Part shown: positions 1 to 6,232 of the stretch, one piece after another
Layout of the letters: each line of letters starts with the position of its first letter
Numbering within the stretch: the stretch's first letter is position 1
Origin: Verrucomicrobiota bacterium
GTDB lineage: Bacteria; Verrucomicrobiota; Verrucomicrobiia; Opitutales; Opitutaceae
Reading direction: 5' to 3'
Assembly (NCBI GenBank): GCA_003694825.1
Contig: RFJS01000580.1
Location: forward strand, 1-6,232
Length of the DNA: 6,232 bases
Position numbers and translations under genes: made by a program
Notes under the pieces: generated by a model
Told to the model about the DNA's origin: nothing
Seen by the model: the letters and a program-made list of their open reading frames with translations, nothing else
Databases searched by the model: none

Positions 1-1837
1 CGAGGAAACTTCGCACATGGTCCTCTCCGAGACGGTGGGCCAGCCGCAGGAGCTGGTTGAGCACGTCGTATCCAAGTTGGTTTGCAACGGGGGCGTCGAG
101 CAAGACCGCCGTCGCCTCTGGATAGCGCAGTCGAGACGGTTTGCCTGTATCGGCCGCGTCCGTGGATTCGAGAAATAGATCGCACAGGATCGGCGCAAGC
201 GGGCTCCCGGGCGTCTGTCCCGCGACATGAGCGAGTTCGCGGAAGACGCTCGCGGCGATCGGGATTTCCTCTCGAGTGAGGTTGCGTTCCAGCTCGAAGA
301 GAATGCCTCGGAAGTGTTCGGATGGTTCAATGGCCAGGGACCGTCCGACCCAACCGATGGCCTGGGCGATGTCGCGCTCGACGCCGCGGCCATAGGCGTA
401 GTGCAGGCCGAGATTCCCCATCGCTTCCGCGTAGCCGGCGGCGGCAGCCTTGCGAAGCCATTCGTTGGCGGCGGCTTCGTCGCGTGTGGTCCCCAATCCC
501 TCCGCAAGCATCAGGGCGGCGCGGTTCTGGGCCCAGACATCGCCAGCTTCGGCGGCGCGTTTTGCCCATGCAAAGGCGGCCGCGTAGTCCTGCCTCACAC
601 CACGACCTTCAAACAGGCACTGACTCACCTGCGCCATGGCCGGGAGCGAGCCAGCCTGCGCGGCTTCGTGAAAGTGTTCGAAGGCCGCTTCCTGGTCGAT
701 ACTGCCGGCCCGGCCGTCGGCAATCATCCCTCCGAGGTAGACGTGGGCGAGAATACTGCCGCAGGCAATCGCTTCGCGGTAGCACTCCGCGGCCTTCCGA
801 TCGCTGCGGAAGCGTCCGGGTGCGGTTTCATAGAGCCGGCCGAGGTGAGCCCAGGCTTCGGTGCTGCCCTGATCGGCCGCCCGTCGATACCACGCCTGCG
901 CTGTCGAGAAGTCGGGTGTGCCGAGGCGGCCTTCCTGATGAAGCCGGCCGAGCAGAATCATCGCCTGGGCCGAGGCTTGCGCGGCGGCTTTTTCAAGCCA
1001 GTCGACCGCCTCCTGGAGTTGCTCAGCGGATGGGTGCGCCGCCCCGCCGGGGTTTTCGAGCAAGACGCGGGCGAGCATCACCTGGCCGTCGGCCCGGCCG
1101 GCTTCAGCCACTTTTCGCAGCAGGACCTCGGCGCGTTCGGGATCGGGAGCTACATATTGTCCGGAGAAATAGTAGCTCGAGAGCAGAAACATGCTGTCAA
1201 TGTGACCGGCTTCGGCCGCGCGATGGAGCCAGTAGATGTGTGCCTGCGGGTCGGCGGGCACCCAGGGCCCTCCGCGCAGGATTTTCGCCAGGTTGCCCAT
1301 GCCGATCGGTTCATCGGCTGAGGCCGCATCGAGGATCCAGTGTGTCGCGACGCGAAACCCGGGGCGGCAGGAGCCAGAGGGATCGAATTTCAGCCACCCC
1401 GGCGGCAGGGGCATGGCCGACTCGCCCTGGCTCATGGCCACGCGTTCCCATCGGGCGGCCTCGCCTTCGTCCTGGTCGACGTTGAAGCCGGTTCGGTATT
1501 TATAGGCCAGATACAATGTCGCCTGGCGCTGTCCGTCGTTGGAGGCGCTCTGCAGCAATTGCAGGGCTCGGGCTGGGTCGAGATCGACGCCGCCTCCGAG
1601 ATCGTGTAGCACGCCGAGCGCAAAGCGGGCGTCGGGATCGTCGTCAGCGATCTCGGCCAGACCGGCGGCCACGGCTGAGAGACCGTCGTCCTCGAGGTGC
1701 CGCCAGATATCGTCGGTCCTGTCCGAGGCGTGGGCTGATGTCCCCGCCAGAAACGAAATAGCCGCCAGGGGAACTGTCGCCACAAAGACCCATCCCGCGA
1801 GGTATCGGCACGGTGTTGTCACGAAAACGCTTCGCAT
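1..1837 (-). CDS. Exported Sel1-like (TPR-type) repeat protein, 3' end beyond window
   Basis: Read on the minus strand from an ATG at 1835-1837, this frame stays open for 612 codons to the left edge, so the C-terminus is missing. Residues 1-37 look like a Sec signal peptide: arginines at 2 and 11, a hydrophobic core of about residues 13-32, and a likely cleavage after A35-H36-A37. About eleven Sel1-like repeats of roughly 36 residues follow (about 70-505), with typical pieces such as LRKAAAAGYAEAMGNLGLHY and AMAQVSQCLFEGRGV. The third repeat is preceded by a non-repeat insertion (about 140-170, WLKFDPSGSCRPGF). From about 506 the repeat pattern fades into an uncharacterised C-terminal part. 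Sel1 proteins are alpha-solenoid scaffolds for protein contacts; the signal peptide implies a periplasmic or surface location. The partner is unknown. An in-frame ATG at 1903 is possible, but it would add 22 residues ahead of the signal peptide; no strong Shine-Dalgarno decides between the two. It is divergent from the phosphatase gene. Confidence 0.88.
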   Translation of the reverse strand, partial: MRSVFVTTPCRYLAGWVFVATVPLAAISFLAGTSAHASDRTDDIWRHLEDDGLSAVAAGLAEIADDDPDARFALGVLHDLGGGVDLDPARALQLLQSASNDGQRQATLYLAYKYRTGFNVDQDEGEAARWERVAMSQGESAMPLPPGWLKFDPSGSCRPGFRVATHWILDAASADEPIGMGNLAKILRGGPWVPADPQAHIYWLHRAAEAGHIDSMFLLSSYYFSGQYVAPDPERAEVLLRKVAEAGRADGQVMLARVLLENPGGAAHPSAEQLQEAVDWLEKAAAQASAQAMILLGRLHQEGRLGTPDFSTAQAWYRRAADQGSTEAWAHLGRLYETAPGRFRSDRKAAECYREAIACGSILAHVYLGGMIADGRAGSIDQEAAFEHFHEAAQAGSLPAMAQVSQCLFEGRGVRQDYAAAFAWAKRAAEAGDVWAQNRAALMLAEGLGTTRDEAAANEWLRKAAAAGYAEAMGNLGLHYAYGRGVERDIAQAIGWVGRSLAIEPSEHFRGILFELERNLTREEIPIAASVFRELAHVAGQTPGSPLAPILCDLFLESTDAADTGKPSRLRYPEATAVLLDAPVANQLGYDVLNQLLRLAHRLGEDHVRSFL

Positions 1838-1933
1838 GAGGCAGCTGGAGAGAAACTTGCTGCACCGGCGAAGACGAGTCGAGATTGGACTGGCGGCGTG
1901 CATCGATCCGGATACCGTGTGTAGAGGCTGGCC
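1838..1933. promoter_or_regulatory. Divergent intergenic region between the Sel1 gene and the PAS/PP2C gene
   Basis: This 96-base spacer separates two gene starts pointing away from each other, so it should hold promoters for both, possibly overlapping. By eye, a weak plus-strand candidate is TTGGAC (1885-1890) followed after 20 bases by GATACC (1911-1916); the spacing and the -10 match are poor, so I do not call it a promoter. An 8-base palindrome, ATCCGGAT, lies at 1906-1913, just upstream of the phosphatase ribosome-binding site, and ATCGAT is at 1902-1907. Either could be chance. If the Sel1 gene starts at the alternative ATG (1903), the spacer shrinks to 30 bases. The regulatory role is inferred from layout only. 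Confidence 0.4.
1923..1927 (+). promoter_or_regulatory. Ribosome binding site of the PAS/PP2C gene
   Basis: AGAGG lies six bases before the ATG at 1934, a good Shine-Dalgarno match and spacing. It supports 1934 over the next in-frame ATG at 1967 (residue 12), which has no comparable purine-rich site upstream. Confidence 0.6.
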
Positions 1934-4903
1934 ATGGACAAACGCTCCCAGCATTGCTCCACACCCATGTCCGCCGCGTCGGTCCCTTCGCCCTCGTCGG
2001 TCCCCTCTGCCGAGGCGCGACAGAGCGATCCTGGCGCGGCGCAGGCATGGCACGCGTTCCTCGAGCACCTCTGTGTCGCCGTCGACCATCACGCCATCGT
2101 CGCCGTCACCGACGCCGAGGGCACGATCACCTTTGCCAATGATCGCTTCTGCGAGGTGTCCGGCTATTCGCGTGAGGAACTCGTGGGCAGCAACCACCGC
2201 ATCCTCAAATCCGGCCGCCACGACGCGGCCTTTTTTGCCGAAATGTGGCAGACGATCAGCGCGGGGCGTATCTGGCACGGCCAGGTGTGCAACCGTGCCA
2301 AGGACGGGCGCCTCTATTGGCTCGAGACGACCATCGTCCCCTTTCTCGATCAGAGCGGCAAACCGGTGCAATACGTCGCGCTCCGCACCGAGATCACCCG
2401 GCTCAAGGAAGTCGAGGCGCAGCTCGGGCAGCTCACCCGCGAACTCGAGAAGCGCGTCGAAGAACGCACCGCCGAGTTGGAACGGGCCAATGCCCAGCTC
2501 AAAGAGGAGATGGAAAAGCGCCATCACGCCACCGAGCGACTCGCCCGTCGGGAGAGCCTTTATCGGCTGCTTTTTCAGTCCGTCACCGACTATTTCTACA
2601 CCGTCGAAGTGCGCGACGGCAACGCGGTGCACACCGTGCACACCGGCGGTGTCGAGCGAGTGACCGGATACACCGCCGAAGATTTCGAGAAGGATCCCAT
2701 GCTGTGGATCAAGATGGTGCCGGAGGAGGATCGGCCGGCCGTCCAGGAACAGGCCCGCCTCGCCCTCGCCGGCCAGAAGCCGCCTCCGCTCGAACACCGG
2801 ATCATCCGCAAGGACGGCGGCATCCGCTGGATCCGCAACACCATCGTCATCCGTCCCGACACCGCCACCGGCACGATCTACTACGACGGTATCATCTCGG
2901 ACATTACGGAGGCCAAAGAGGCGCAGGAGGAGATCCGCCGGCTCAATCAGGATCTCGAGCGGCGCGTCATCGAACGCACCGCCGAGCTGAAGAAGGCCCA
3001 TGAGCAATTCAAGATGGTCTTCGAGCACGCCCCCGTCGGCATCAGTTGGGTCGAGTTCGGGCAGCCCAATATCTACCATCTCAACCGCAAGTTCTGTGAG
3101 ATCATCGGCCTTTCCGAGGAAGAGGCCCGCGACTTTGACAACATCCTCGCCGCGACCCATCCCGACGATCGCGAGAAACAGCGCCGGTTTCTCGAGGAAA
3201 TCTGGTCGGGGAAGCGCAATGAATTCACGCTCGAAAAGCGCTACGTCCACCGCGATGGCCGGATCGTCTGGGCCATCCTCACCGTCACGGCGCTGCGCGA
3301 CGAACAGGGCAACATGCTCCAGCAGTTCGCCATGGCGGAGGACATCACCGAGCGTCACGAGGCCCAGGAGCAACTCCGCCGCAGCGAGCAGCGCTTCCGC
3401 CGCTACGTGGAAAACGCCAGCGAGATTCTGTATTCGCTCGATGGTGATGGACGGATTCTCTATGCCTCGCCGATCTGGACCGCCAAGCTCGGGCACGAAG
3501 TCGACGCCGTCATGGGCCGCTTCATGTCGGAATTCATTCACCCCGAAGACTACCCGGGCTATGCCGATTTTCTCGCCTTCGTGAGGGAACATGGGCGCTC
3601 CAATGTCAGCGTCGAATACCGCGCCCTGCATCGCGATGGCACCTACCGCTGGCATGCCTCCAGTGGCGCCGTCTACCGCGACGAAGCCGGCGAGCGCCTT
3701 TTCGTGGGGGTCGCGCGCGACATCTCCGAGCGCAAGCGCAACCAGGAGGAACTGCGTGCCGCGCTCGCGCAGCGGGAGGAACTGGCCGCGATCATCCATC
3801 GCTCCCCGTCGGTGGTCGTCCTCTGGCGAGCCTCGGAATCGGAGGGCTGGCCAGTGGAGTTCATCTCGCAGAACATCGCCCACTACGGCTACCGGCAGGA
3901 GGAATTCCTCTCCGGCGAGATCGGCTTCGGCGACATCATGCACCCCGACGACAAAGAACGCGTGCAGGAGGAGGTGCGCCGCCACGCCGCCGCCGGGCAT
4001 CCGGAATATCGGCAGGAATACCGCATCCTCACCCGCAGCGGTGAAGTGCGCTGGGTGGACGACCGCACGGTCGTGCGCTTCGATGCCGACGGACGCGTCA
4101 CCCACCACGAAGGCATTCTCACCGACATCACCGAAATGAAACTCGCTCAGGAGCGAGAGGCCGAGATGCGGGAGCGCGACCTGCGCACCGCCCGCGAAGT
4201 GCAGCGTCATCTCCTTCCTGCCGCCATGCCCGACGATCGCCGCTTCGAGGTGCACAGCCTCTACATTCCGTCGAAGCATATCGGTGGCGACTACTACGAC
4301 TTCTTCGATGTCGGCAATGGCCAGTGGGTCTTTGTCGTCGCCGATGTCTCCGGGAAGGGAGCTTCCGCCGCACTCATGATGGCCGCTTGCCGGGCCACCC
4401 TTCGTCTCGAGGCGCGCCGCCACAAGACGGCAGCGCAGTTGCTCTCCACGATCAACCAGCTCCTTCACGGCGACATGCCCGATGGCATGTTCATCTCCAT
4501 GGTTGTCGGTCTCCTTAATCCAGATACCGGCGAGCTCACGATCATGCGCGCCGGCCACGAAGTGCCGATCATCGTCCGGGCGGCCGGTGGCGTGGAGATG
4601 CCGCGCCCTTCGGGCATCGCCTTCGGGCTCGATGAAGGGCCGGTGTTCGACGAACTGCTCGAAGAGCACAAGCTCCGGCTCGCCCCGGGCGATCTCATGG
4701 TATTCTACACTGACGGCATCACTGAGGCGATGAACGAATCCGAAGAGGAGTTCGGACGCGACCGCCTCATCGATACCCTCGAGGCCGTGCGCGAAAAACC
4801 CGCCGCGGAGATCACCCGGGCCGTCGACGAAAGGCTCAGGCAATTCGCCGGCTTCAACGGCCTGCTCGACGATCGCACGCTGCTCGTCGTGCGGATGAAA
4901 TGA
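1934..4903 (+). CDS. Five-PAS-domain sensor with C-terminal PP2C/RsbU-type serine phosphatase
   Basis: This intact 989-residue protein has no signal peptide or membrane segment, so it is probably cytoplasmic. Domain order: PAS1 about 45-156; coiled-coil linker 157-205; PAS2 about 207-326; second coiled coil 328-359; PAS3 about 361-473 (HPDDR motif); PAS4 about 484-600; PAS5 about 617-734 (MHPDD); short helical linker; SpoIIE/RsbU PP2C phosphatase about 750-989. PAS domains 1-3 and 5 end in the usual DIT or EIT motif, and PAS4 in DIS. Phosphatase landmarks are AREVQRHLLP (753-762), GGDYYDFF (784-791, metal ligand D786), ADVSGKG (D804), RAGHEVP (872-878), FYTDGITEA (924-932, D927) and DDRTLLVV (979-986). 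All catalytic aspartates are present, so it should be active. Relatives of RsbU and SpoIIE dephosphorylate a phosphoserine on STAS-domain anti-sigma-factor antagonists, releasing a sigma factor or other output. The PAS string presumably gates this. No STAS, anti-sigma or kinase gene is adjacent, so the substrate is unknown. The family call is firm; the signals and the pathway are inferred. Confidence 0.95.
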   Translation: MDKRSQHCSTPMSAASVPSPSSVPSAEARQSDPGAAQAWHAFLEHLCVAVDHHAIVAVTDAEGTITFANDRFCEVSGYSREELVGSNHRILKSGRHDAAFFAEMWQTISAGRIWHGQVCNRAKDGRLYWLETTIVPFLDQSGKPVQYVALRTEITRLKEVEAQLGQLTRELEKRVEERTAELERANAQLKEEMEKRHHATERLARRESLYRLLFQSVTDYFYTVEVRDGNAVHTVHTGGVERVTGYTAEDFEKDPMLWIKMVPEEDRPAVQEQARLALAGQKPPPLEHRIIRKDGGIRWIRNTIVIRPDTATGTIYYDGIISDITEAKEAQEEIRRLNQDLERRVIERTAELKKAHEQFKMVFEHAPVGISWVEFGQPNIYHLNRKFCEIIGLSEEEARDFDNILAATHPDDREKQRRFLEEIWSGKRNEFTLEKRYVHRDGRIVWAILTVTALRDEQGNMLQQFAMAEDITERHEAQEQLRRSEQRFRRYVENASEILYSLDGDGRILYASPIWTAKLGHEVDAVMGRFMSEFIHPEDYPGYADFLAFVREHGRSNVSVEYRALHRDGTYRWHASSGAVYRDEAGERLFVGVARDISERKRNQEELRAALAQREELAAIIHRSPSVVVLWRASESEGWPVEFISQNIAHYGYRQEEFLSGEIGFGDIMHPDDKERVQEEVRRHAAAGHPEYRQEYRILTRSGEVRWVDDRTVVRFDADGRVTHHEGILTDITEMKLAQEREAEMRERDLRTAREVQRHLLPAAMPDDRRFEVHSLYIPSKHIGGDYYDFFDVGNGQWVFVVADVSGKGASAALMMAACRATLRLEARRHKTAAQLLSTINQLLHGDMPDGMFISMVVGLLNPDTGELTIMRAGHEVPIIVRAAGGVEMPRPSGIAFGLDEGPVFDELLEEHKLRLAPGDLMVFYTDGITEAMNESEEEFGRDRLIDTLEAVREKPAAEITRAVDERLRQFAGFNGLLDDRTLLVVRMK
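2444..2479 (+). repeat. First copy of in-gene signalling-helix repeat
   Basis: Codes for LEKRVEERTAEL (residues 171-182) in the coiled coil between PAS1 and PAS2. It matches the copy at 2954-2989 (LERRVIERTAEL), exactly 510 bases (170 residues) downstream, with 10 of 12 residues identical and strong similarity at DNA level. The heptad-like pattern fits the dimeric signalling helices that join PAS modules to outputs. The equal spacing suggests a linker-plus-PAS unit was duplicated within the gene, although PAS1 and PAS2 themselves have diverged widely. Confidence 0.7.
2954..2989 (+). repeat. Second copy of in-gene signalling-helix repeat
   Basis: Codes for LERRVIERTAEL (residues 341-352) in the coiled coil between PAS2 and PAS3. 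It is the partner of the copy at 2444-2479. The junctions PAS3/PAS4, PAS4/PAS5 and PAS5/phosphatase have shorter, different helical linkers and lack this motif. Confidence 0.7.
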
Positions 4904-4920
4904 ACAGGCCGCTTCTCGGA

Positions 4921-4934
4921 CGGGTTTCTTGAAC
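4921..4934 (+). repeat. 14-base direct repeat, left copy
   Basis: CGGGTTTCTTGAAC matches CGGTTTTCTTGAAC at 5231-5244 at 13 of 14 positions. The copies are 310 bases apart and bracket most of the gene-poor stretch. It could be a remnant of an insertion or deletion, or a shared short motif. No terminal inverted repeats or transposase accompany it. Confidence 0.35.
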
Positions 4935-4946
4935 TGCGAAGAAACC
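4923..4946 (+). terminator. Hairpin 20 bases after the phosphatase stop, possible terminator
   Basis: GGTTTCTT (4923-4930) pairs perfectly with AAGAAACC (4939-4946) around an 8-base loop. Its position just after the stop codon fits transcription termination or 3'-end protection of the message. No T-run follows on either strand, so it is not a classical Rho-independent terminator. Its left arm lies within one copy of the 14-base direct repeat. Confidence 0.4.
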
Positions 4947-5023
4947 AGGAACCCAGGGGGAAGAGTGACACGGCAGAACTGTCGGTGAGGTCAGCGATGT
5001 TGCCGTGGGCAATCGATATGGAA

Positions 5024-5038
5024 GGCTTGTAGCAAGCC
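5024..5038. repeat. Small perfect inverted repeat
   Basis: GGCTTG (5024-5029), a 3-base spacer, then CAAGCC (5033-5038). It is a short stem with a tight loop in the gene-poor stretch. There is no adjacent T-run, so no terminator is called. Small GC-rich hairpins like this can belong to dispersed intergenic repeat families, but only one copy is present here. Confidence 0.25.
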
Positions 5039-5230
5039 GTAGATCATGCCGCCTCCGGCCTCTCGCTTGATCATCCTTCCTGCACCGCCACGGGCAATCA
5101 TTCTCGCCTCCATAGTCCGGATTCTGCCAGTCTTCGTAACGCCATTCGCGCGTCTGGGTGTGACCCCCGTCCGATCTCATGACTTTGTAGAGGCACTTTC
5201 GTGCCCGCACCCGACAAACGACTTTCCCTT

Positions 5231-5244
5231 CGGTTTTCTTGAAC
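5231..5244 (+). repeat. 14-base direct repeat, right copy
   Basis: CGGTTTTCTTGAAC differs from the left copy at 4921-4934 only at the fourth base. Unlike the left copy, it is not followed by a matching AAGAAACC arm, so only the left copy forms the perfect hairpin. Confidence 0.35.
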
Positions 5245-5405
5245 AGGCACCAAGACGGCCGTGGGGAAAAGAACCAGACTTTCAAACTCCTGAAGCCCTG
5301 ATCAATCGCTTGCCCGATTTATTGCGATAGACATATCAAGGATCACGGATCGACCCCTTTCTGGTATCCCATCCGCGCATCTACAAATTAACTACATCAT
5401 TAAAC

Positions 5406-5418
5406 CCAACACCGTTGG
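5406..5418 (-). terminator. Weak hairpin just after the glycosyltransferase stop
   Basis: On the minus strand CCAAC (5418-5414), a 3-base loop and GTTGG (5410-5406) form a 5-base-pair stem. It begins 8 bases past the stop codon and is followed by GTTTAATG. The placement suits an intrinsic terminator, but the stem is short and the T-run is only three bases, so this is tentative. Confidence 0.25.
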
Positions 5419-5425
5419 CCGCCCC

Positions 5426-6232
5426 TCAGCATTCTGGGAAATCCGCACTCAGTTCTGCCATCCTCCCCAAAAAACGTTGAGCGCAGCGATCCTCCACGTC
5501 GTTCCAGTTCCTATCGAACTCGATCCATTGCTGCAAAGAAAACTTTGGCGTTAAACCAGTATCGATGGAACGGCTTGTCCGCCGGCGAATCAATTCTTCG
5601 CACGATTTTGTGAGGTAATGGTTTATACGAATCGAGCCGTCAACGCGGTTTGTCGAACGCGCTTCTGTCACTGGGAACCCACCTTGGTCGACGATCTGAA
5701 AGTCGCCGCGACATTCGAATAGATGACCACCGGCGACAGGGCGAACGATCCTTTCCGGAATAACAATGCACTTGTGGTGTTGGTCCGGATTTCGATGCCG
5801 CAAGGTAAATCGGCGGATTACTGGTTCGGATGTCGCATGGACCTGGTTGGATGTGCCATACAAAAACCATGGAACAGCTACCCCTGCGTTCTCCGTATAC
5901 TTTTCAAGTGCCTCTCCGAGCTGAAACCCCTCTGAATCAAAAAGGAATTCATCGTCATCGATGAATGCGAGCCACTCTCCTGCTTTGGTGGTGCCTGCAC
6001 GAACGCTTCGATTTGTAACCCTGTTCAAGCAATCCATATAAACAGCGCCCTGCTGATACATTCCGGGCCAATCAAACAACTCTACGAATCCCCGACTGAT
6101 AAACGGAAAAAGAACGCGATGAAAGGCATCGGTTGAATCGTTGTTATAAAGATAAAAATGGTCAACTCCAGAGGCGAGGTGAAACAGTAACCACTCGCGC
6201 AGATAGTCCGCTGCGTTTCTGAAAACCAGACA
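5426..6232 (-). CDS. Glycosyltransferase, family 92 type, 5' end beyond window
   Basis: The minus-strand frame is open from the right edge to a TGA at 5426-5428, giving 268 visible residues. The start lies outside the window; family members usually begin only a little before the first visible motif, so probably a short N-terminal piece is missing. Visible landmarks in order: CLVFRNAADYLREWLLFHL (nucleotide-sugar fold start), GVDHFYLYNNDSTD, FDWPG, WLAFIDDDEFLF with the DxDE metal/sugar-nucleotide motif (visible residues 92-95, bases 5948-5959), VPWFLYGTSN, HHKCIVIPERI and INHYLTKS (5603-5626). This order is characteristic of GT92 (DUF23-like) glycosyltransferases with a GT-A fold, which add sugars to glycans such as capsule, O-antigen or exopolysaccharide. 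Donor and acceptor cannot be read from the sequence. No membrane segment is visible. The gene is much more AT-rich than the rest of the window, common for transferred surface-glycan loci. It is convergent with the phosphatase gene. Confidence 0.87.
   Translation of the reverse strand, partial: CLVFRNAADYLREWLLFHLASGVDHFYLYNNDSTDAFHRVLFPFISRGFVELFDWPGMYQQGAVYMDCLNRVTNRSVRAGTTKAGEWLAFIDDDEFLFDSEGFQLGEALEKYTENAGVAVPWFLYGTSNQVHATSEPVIRRFTLRHRNPDQHHKCIVIPERIVRPVAGGHLFECRGDFQIVDQGGFPVTEARSTNRVDGSIRINHYLTKSCEELIRRRTSRSIDTGLTPKFSLQQWIEFDRNWNDVEDRCAQRFLGRMAELSADFPEC

Larger units (their letters stand above)
4904..5425. other. Gene-poor stretch between convergent genes
   Basis: About 520 bases between the stop of the phosphatase gene and the stop of the glycosyltransferase gene hold no gene I can support. 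A plus-strand frame at 5046-5330 (94 codons, ATG start) has no Shine-Dalgarno and no recognisable motif. A minus-strand frame at 4854-5285 starts at TTG and runs into the end of the phosphatase gene. The two overlap on opposite strands, so at most one could be real. The stretch contains two hairpins (4923-4946 and 5024-5038) and a 14-base direct repeat with one mismatch (4921-4934 and 5231-5244). From about 5330 the DNA turns AT-rich, like the glycosyltransferase gene beyond it. It may be decayed coding DNA or a dispersed intergenic repeat; the sequence alone does not say. Confidence 0.5.

Noticed and set aside
227..1321. Long plus-strand open frame of 364 codons, and a second at 322-1485.
   Set aside because: Both lie antisense to the Sel1-repeat gene, whose GC-rich codons leave the opposite strand open. 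The translations show no family motifs, whereas the minus strand gives clear Sel1 repeats and a signal peptide.
1885..1916. Sigma-70-like promoter TTGGAC / GATACC for the phosphatase gene.
   Set aside because: The 20-base spacing and weak -10 hexamer are no better than expected in a 96-base GC-rich spacer.
1432..2048. Minus-strand frames 1432-1785 and 1644-2048.
   Set aside because: They are out of frame with the Sel1 gene and have no recognisable content; the Sel1 frame explains this strand through 1837.
2179..2220. LOV-type blue-light photoreceptor in PAS1.
   Set aside because: The position of the photoactive cysteine is histidine (H88 in GSNHRIL), so the cysteinyl-flavin chemistry is not possible.
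1539..2663. Plus-strand open frame of 374 codons spanning the divergent spacer.
   Set aside because: It overlaps both the Sel1 gene (antisense) and the start of the PAS/PP2C gene in another frame. Its translation is low-complexity Arg/Ser/Pro, typical of a shadow frame.
4854..5285. Possible 143-residue minus-strand protein.
   Set aside because: TTG start without a clear ribosome-binding site, overlap with the 3' end of the phosphatase gene, and a Cys/Arg-rich composition without a recognisable domain.
5046..5330. Possible 94-residue plus-strand protein with a proline- and hydrophobic-rich start.
   Set aside because: No Shine-Dalgarno, no motif, and an opposing open frame over the same bases. 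Kept only as part of the gene-poor stretch.

Overview
The window holds three real genes on GC-rich DNA from what is probably a free-living Gram-negative-type bacterium. That reading rests on strong G/C bias at third codon positions, a secreted Sel1-repeat protein, and a very large multi-PAS RsbU-type phosphatase. This gene mix would suit Verrucomicrobiota, Planctomycetota or a proteobacterium. No marker gene fixes the phylum, so the assignment stays open.

Layout: from 1837 down to the left edge, on the minus strand, lies a long, 3'-truncated gene for an exported protein with about eleven Sel1-like (TPR-related) helical repeats. After a 96-base divergent spacer, the plus strand carries an intact 989-residue cytoplasmic signalling protein (1934-4903). 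It has five PAS domains in series, two near-identical coiled-coil signalling linkers, and a C-terminal PP2C/SpoIIE (RsbU) serine phosphatase with all expected metal-binding aspartates. A gene-poor stretch of about 520 bases (4904-5425) follows, with two hairpins and a near-perfect 14-base direct repeat but no convincing gene. At the right edge, on the minus strand, is the bulk of a family-92 type glycosyltransferase (5426 to beyond 6232) in clearly more AT-rich DNA, which looks like the start of a surface-polysaccharide or otherwise acquired segment.

How the genes may work together: the PAS/PP2C protein should turn small-molecule, redox or partner signals into dephosphorylation of a STAS-domain anti-sigma-factor antagonist (the partner-switching pathway). 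No STAS protein, anti-sigma kinase or sigma factor lies in the window, so its partner is encoded elsewhere. The divergent Sel1 protein may be co-regulated through the shared spacer, but this is inference. The glycosyltransferase is convergent to the phosphatase and probably unrelated to it. I found no CRISPR array, tRNA, rRNA, transposase or recognisable new multi-gene system.
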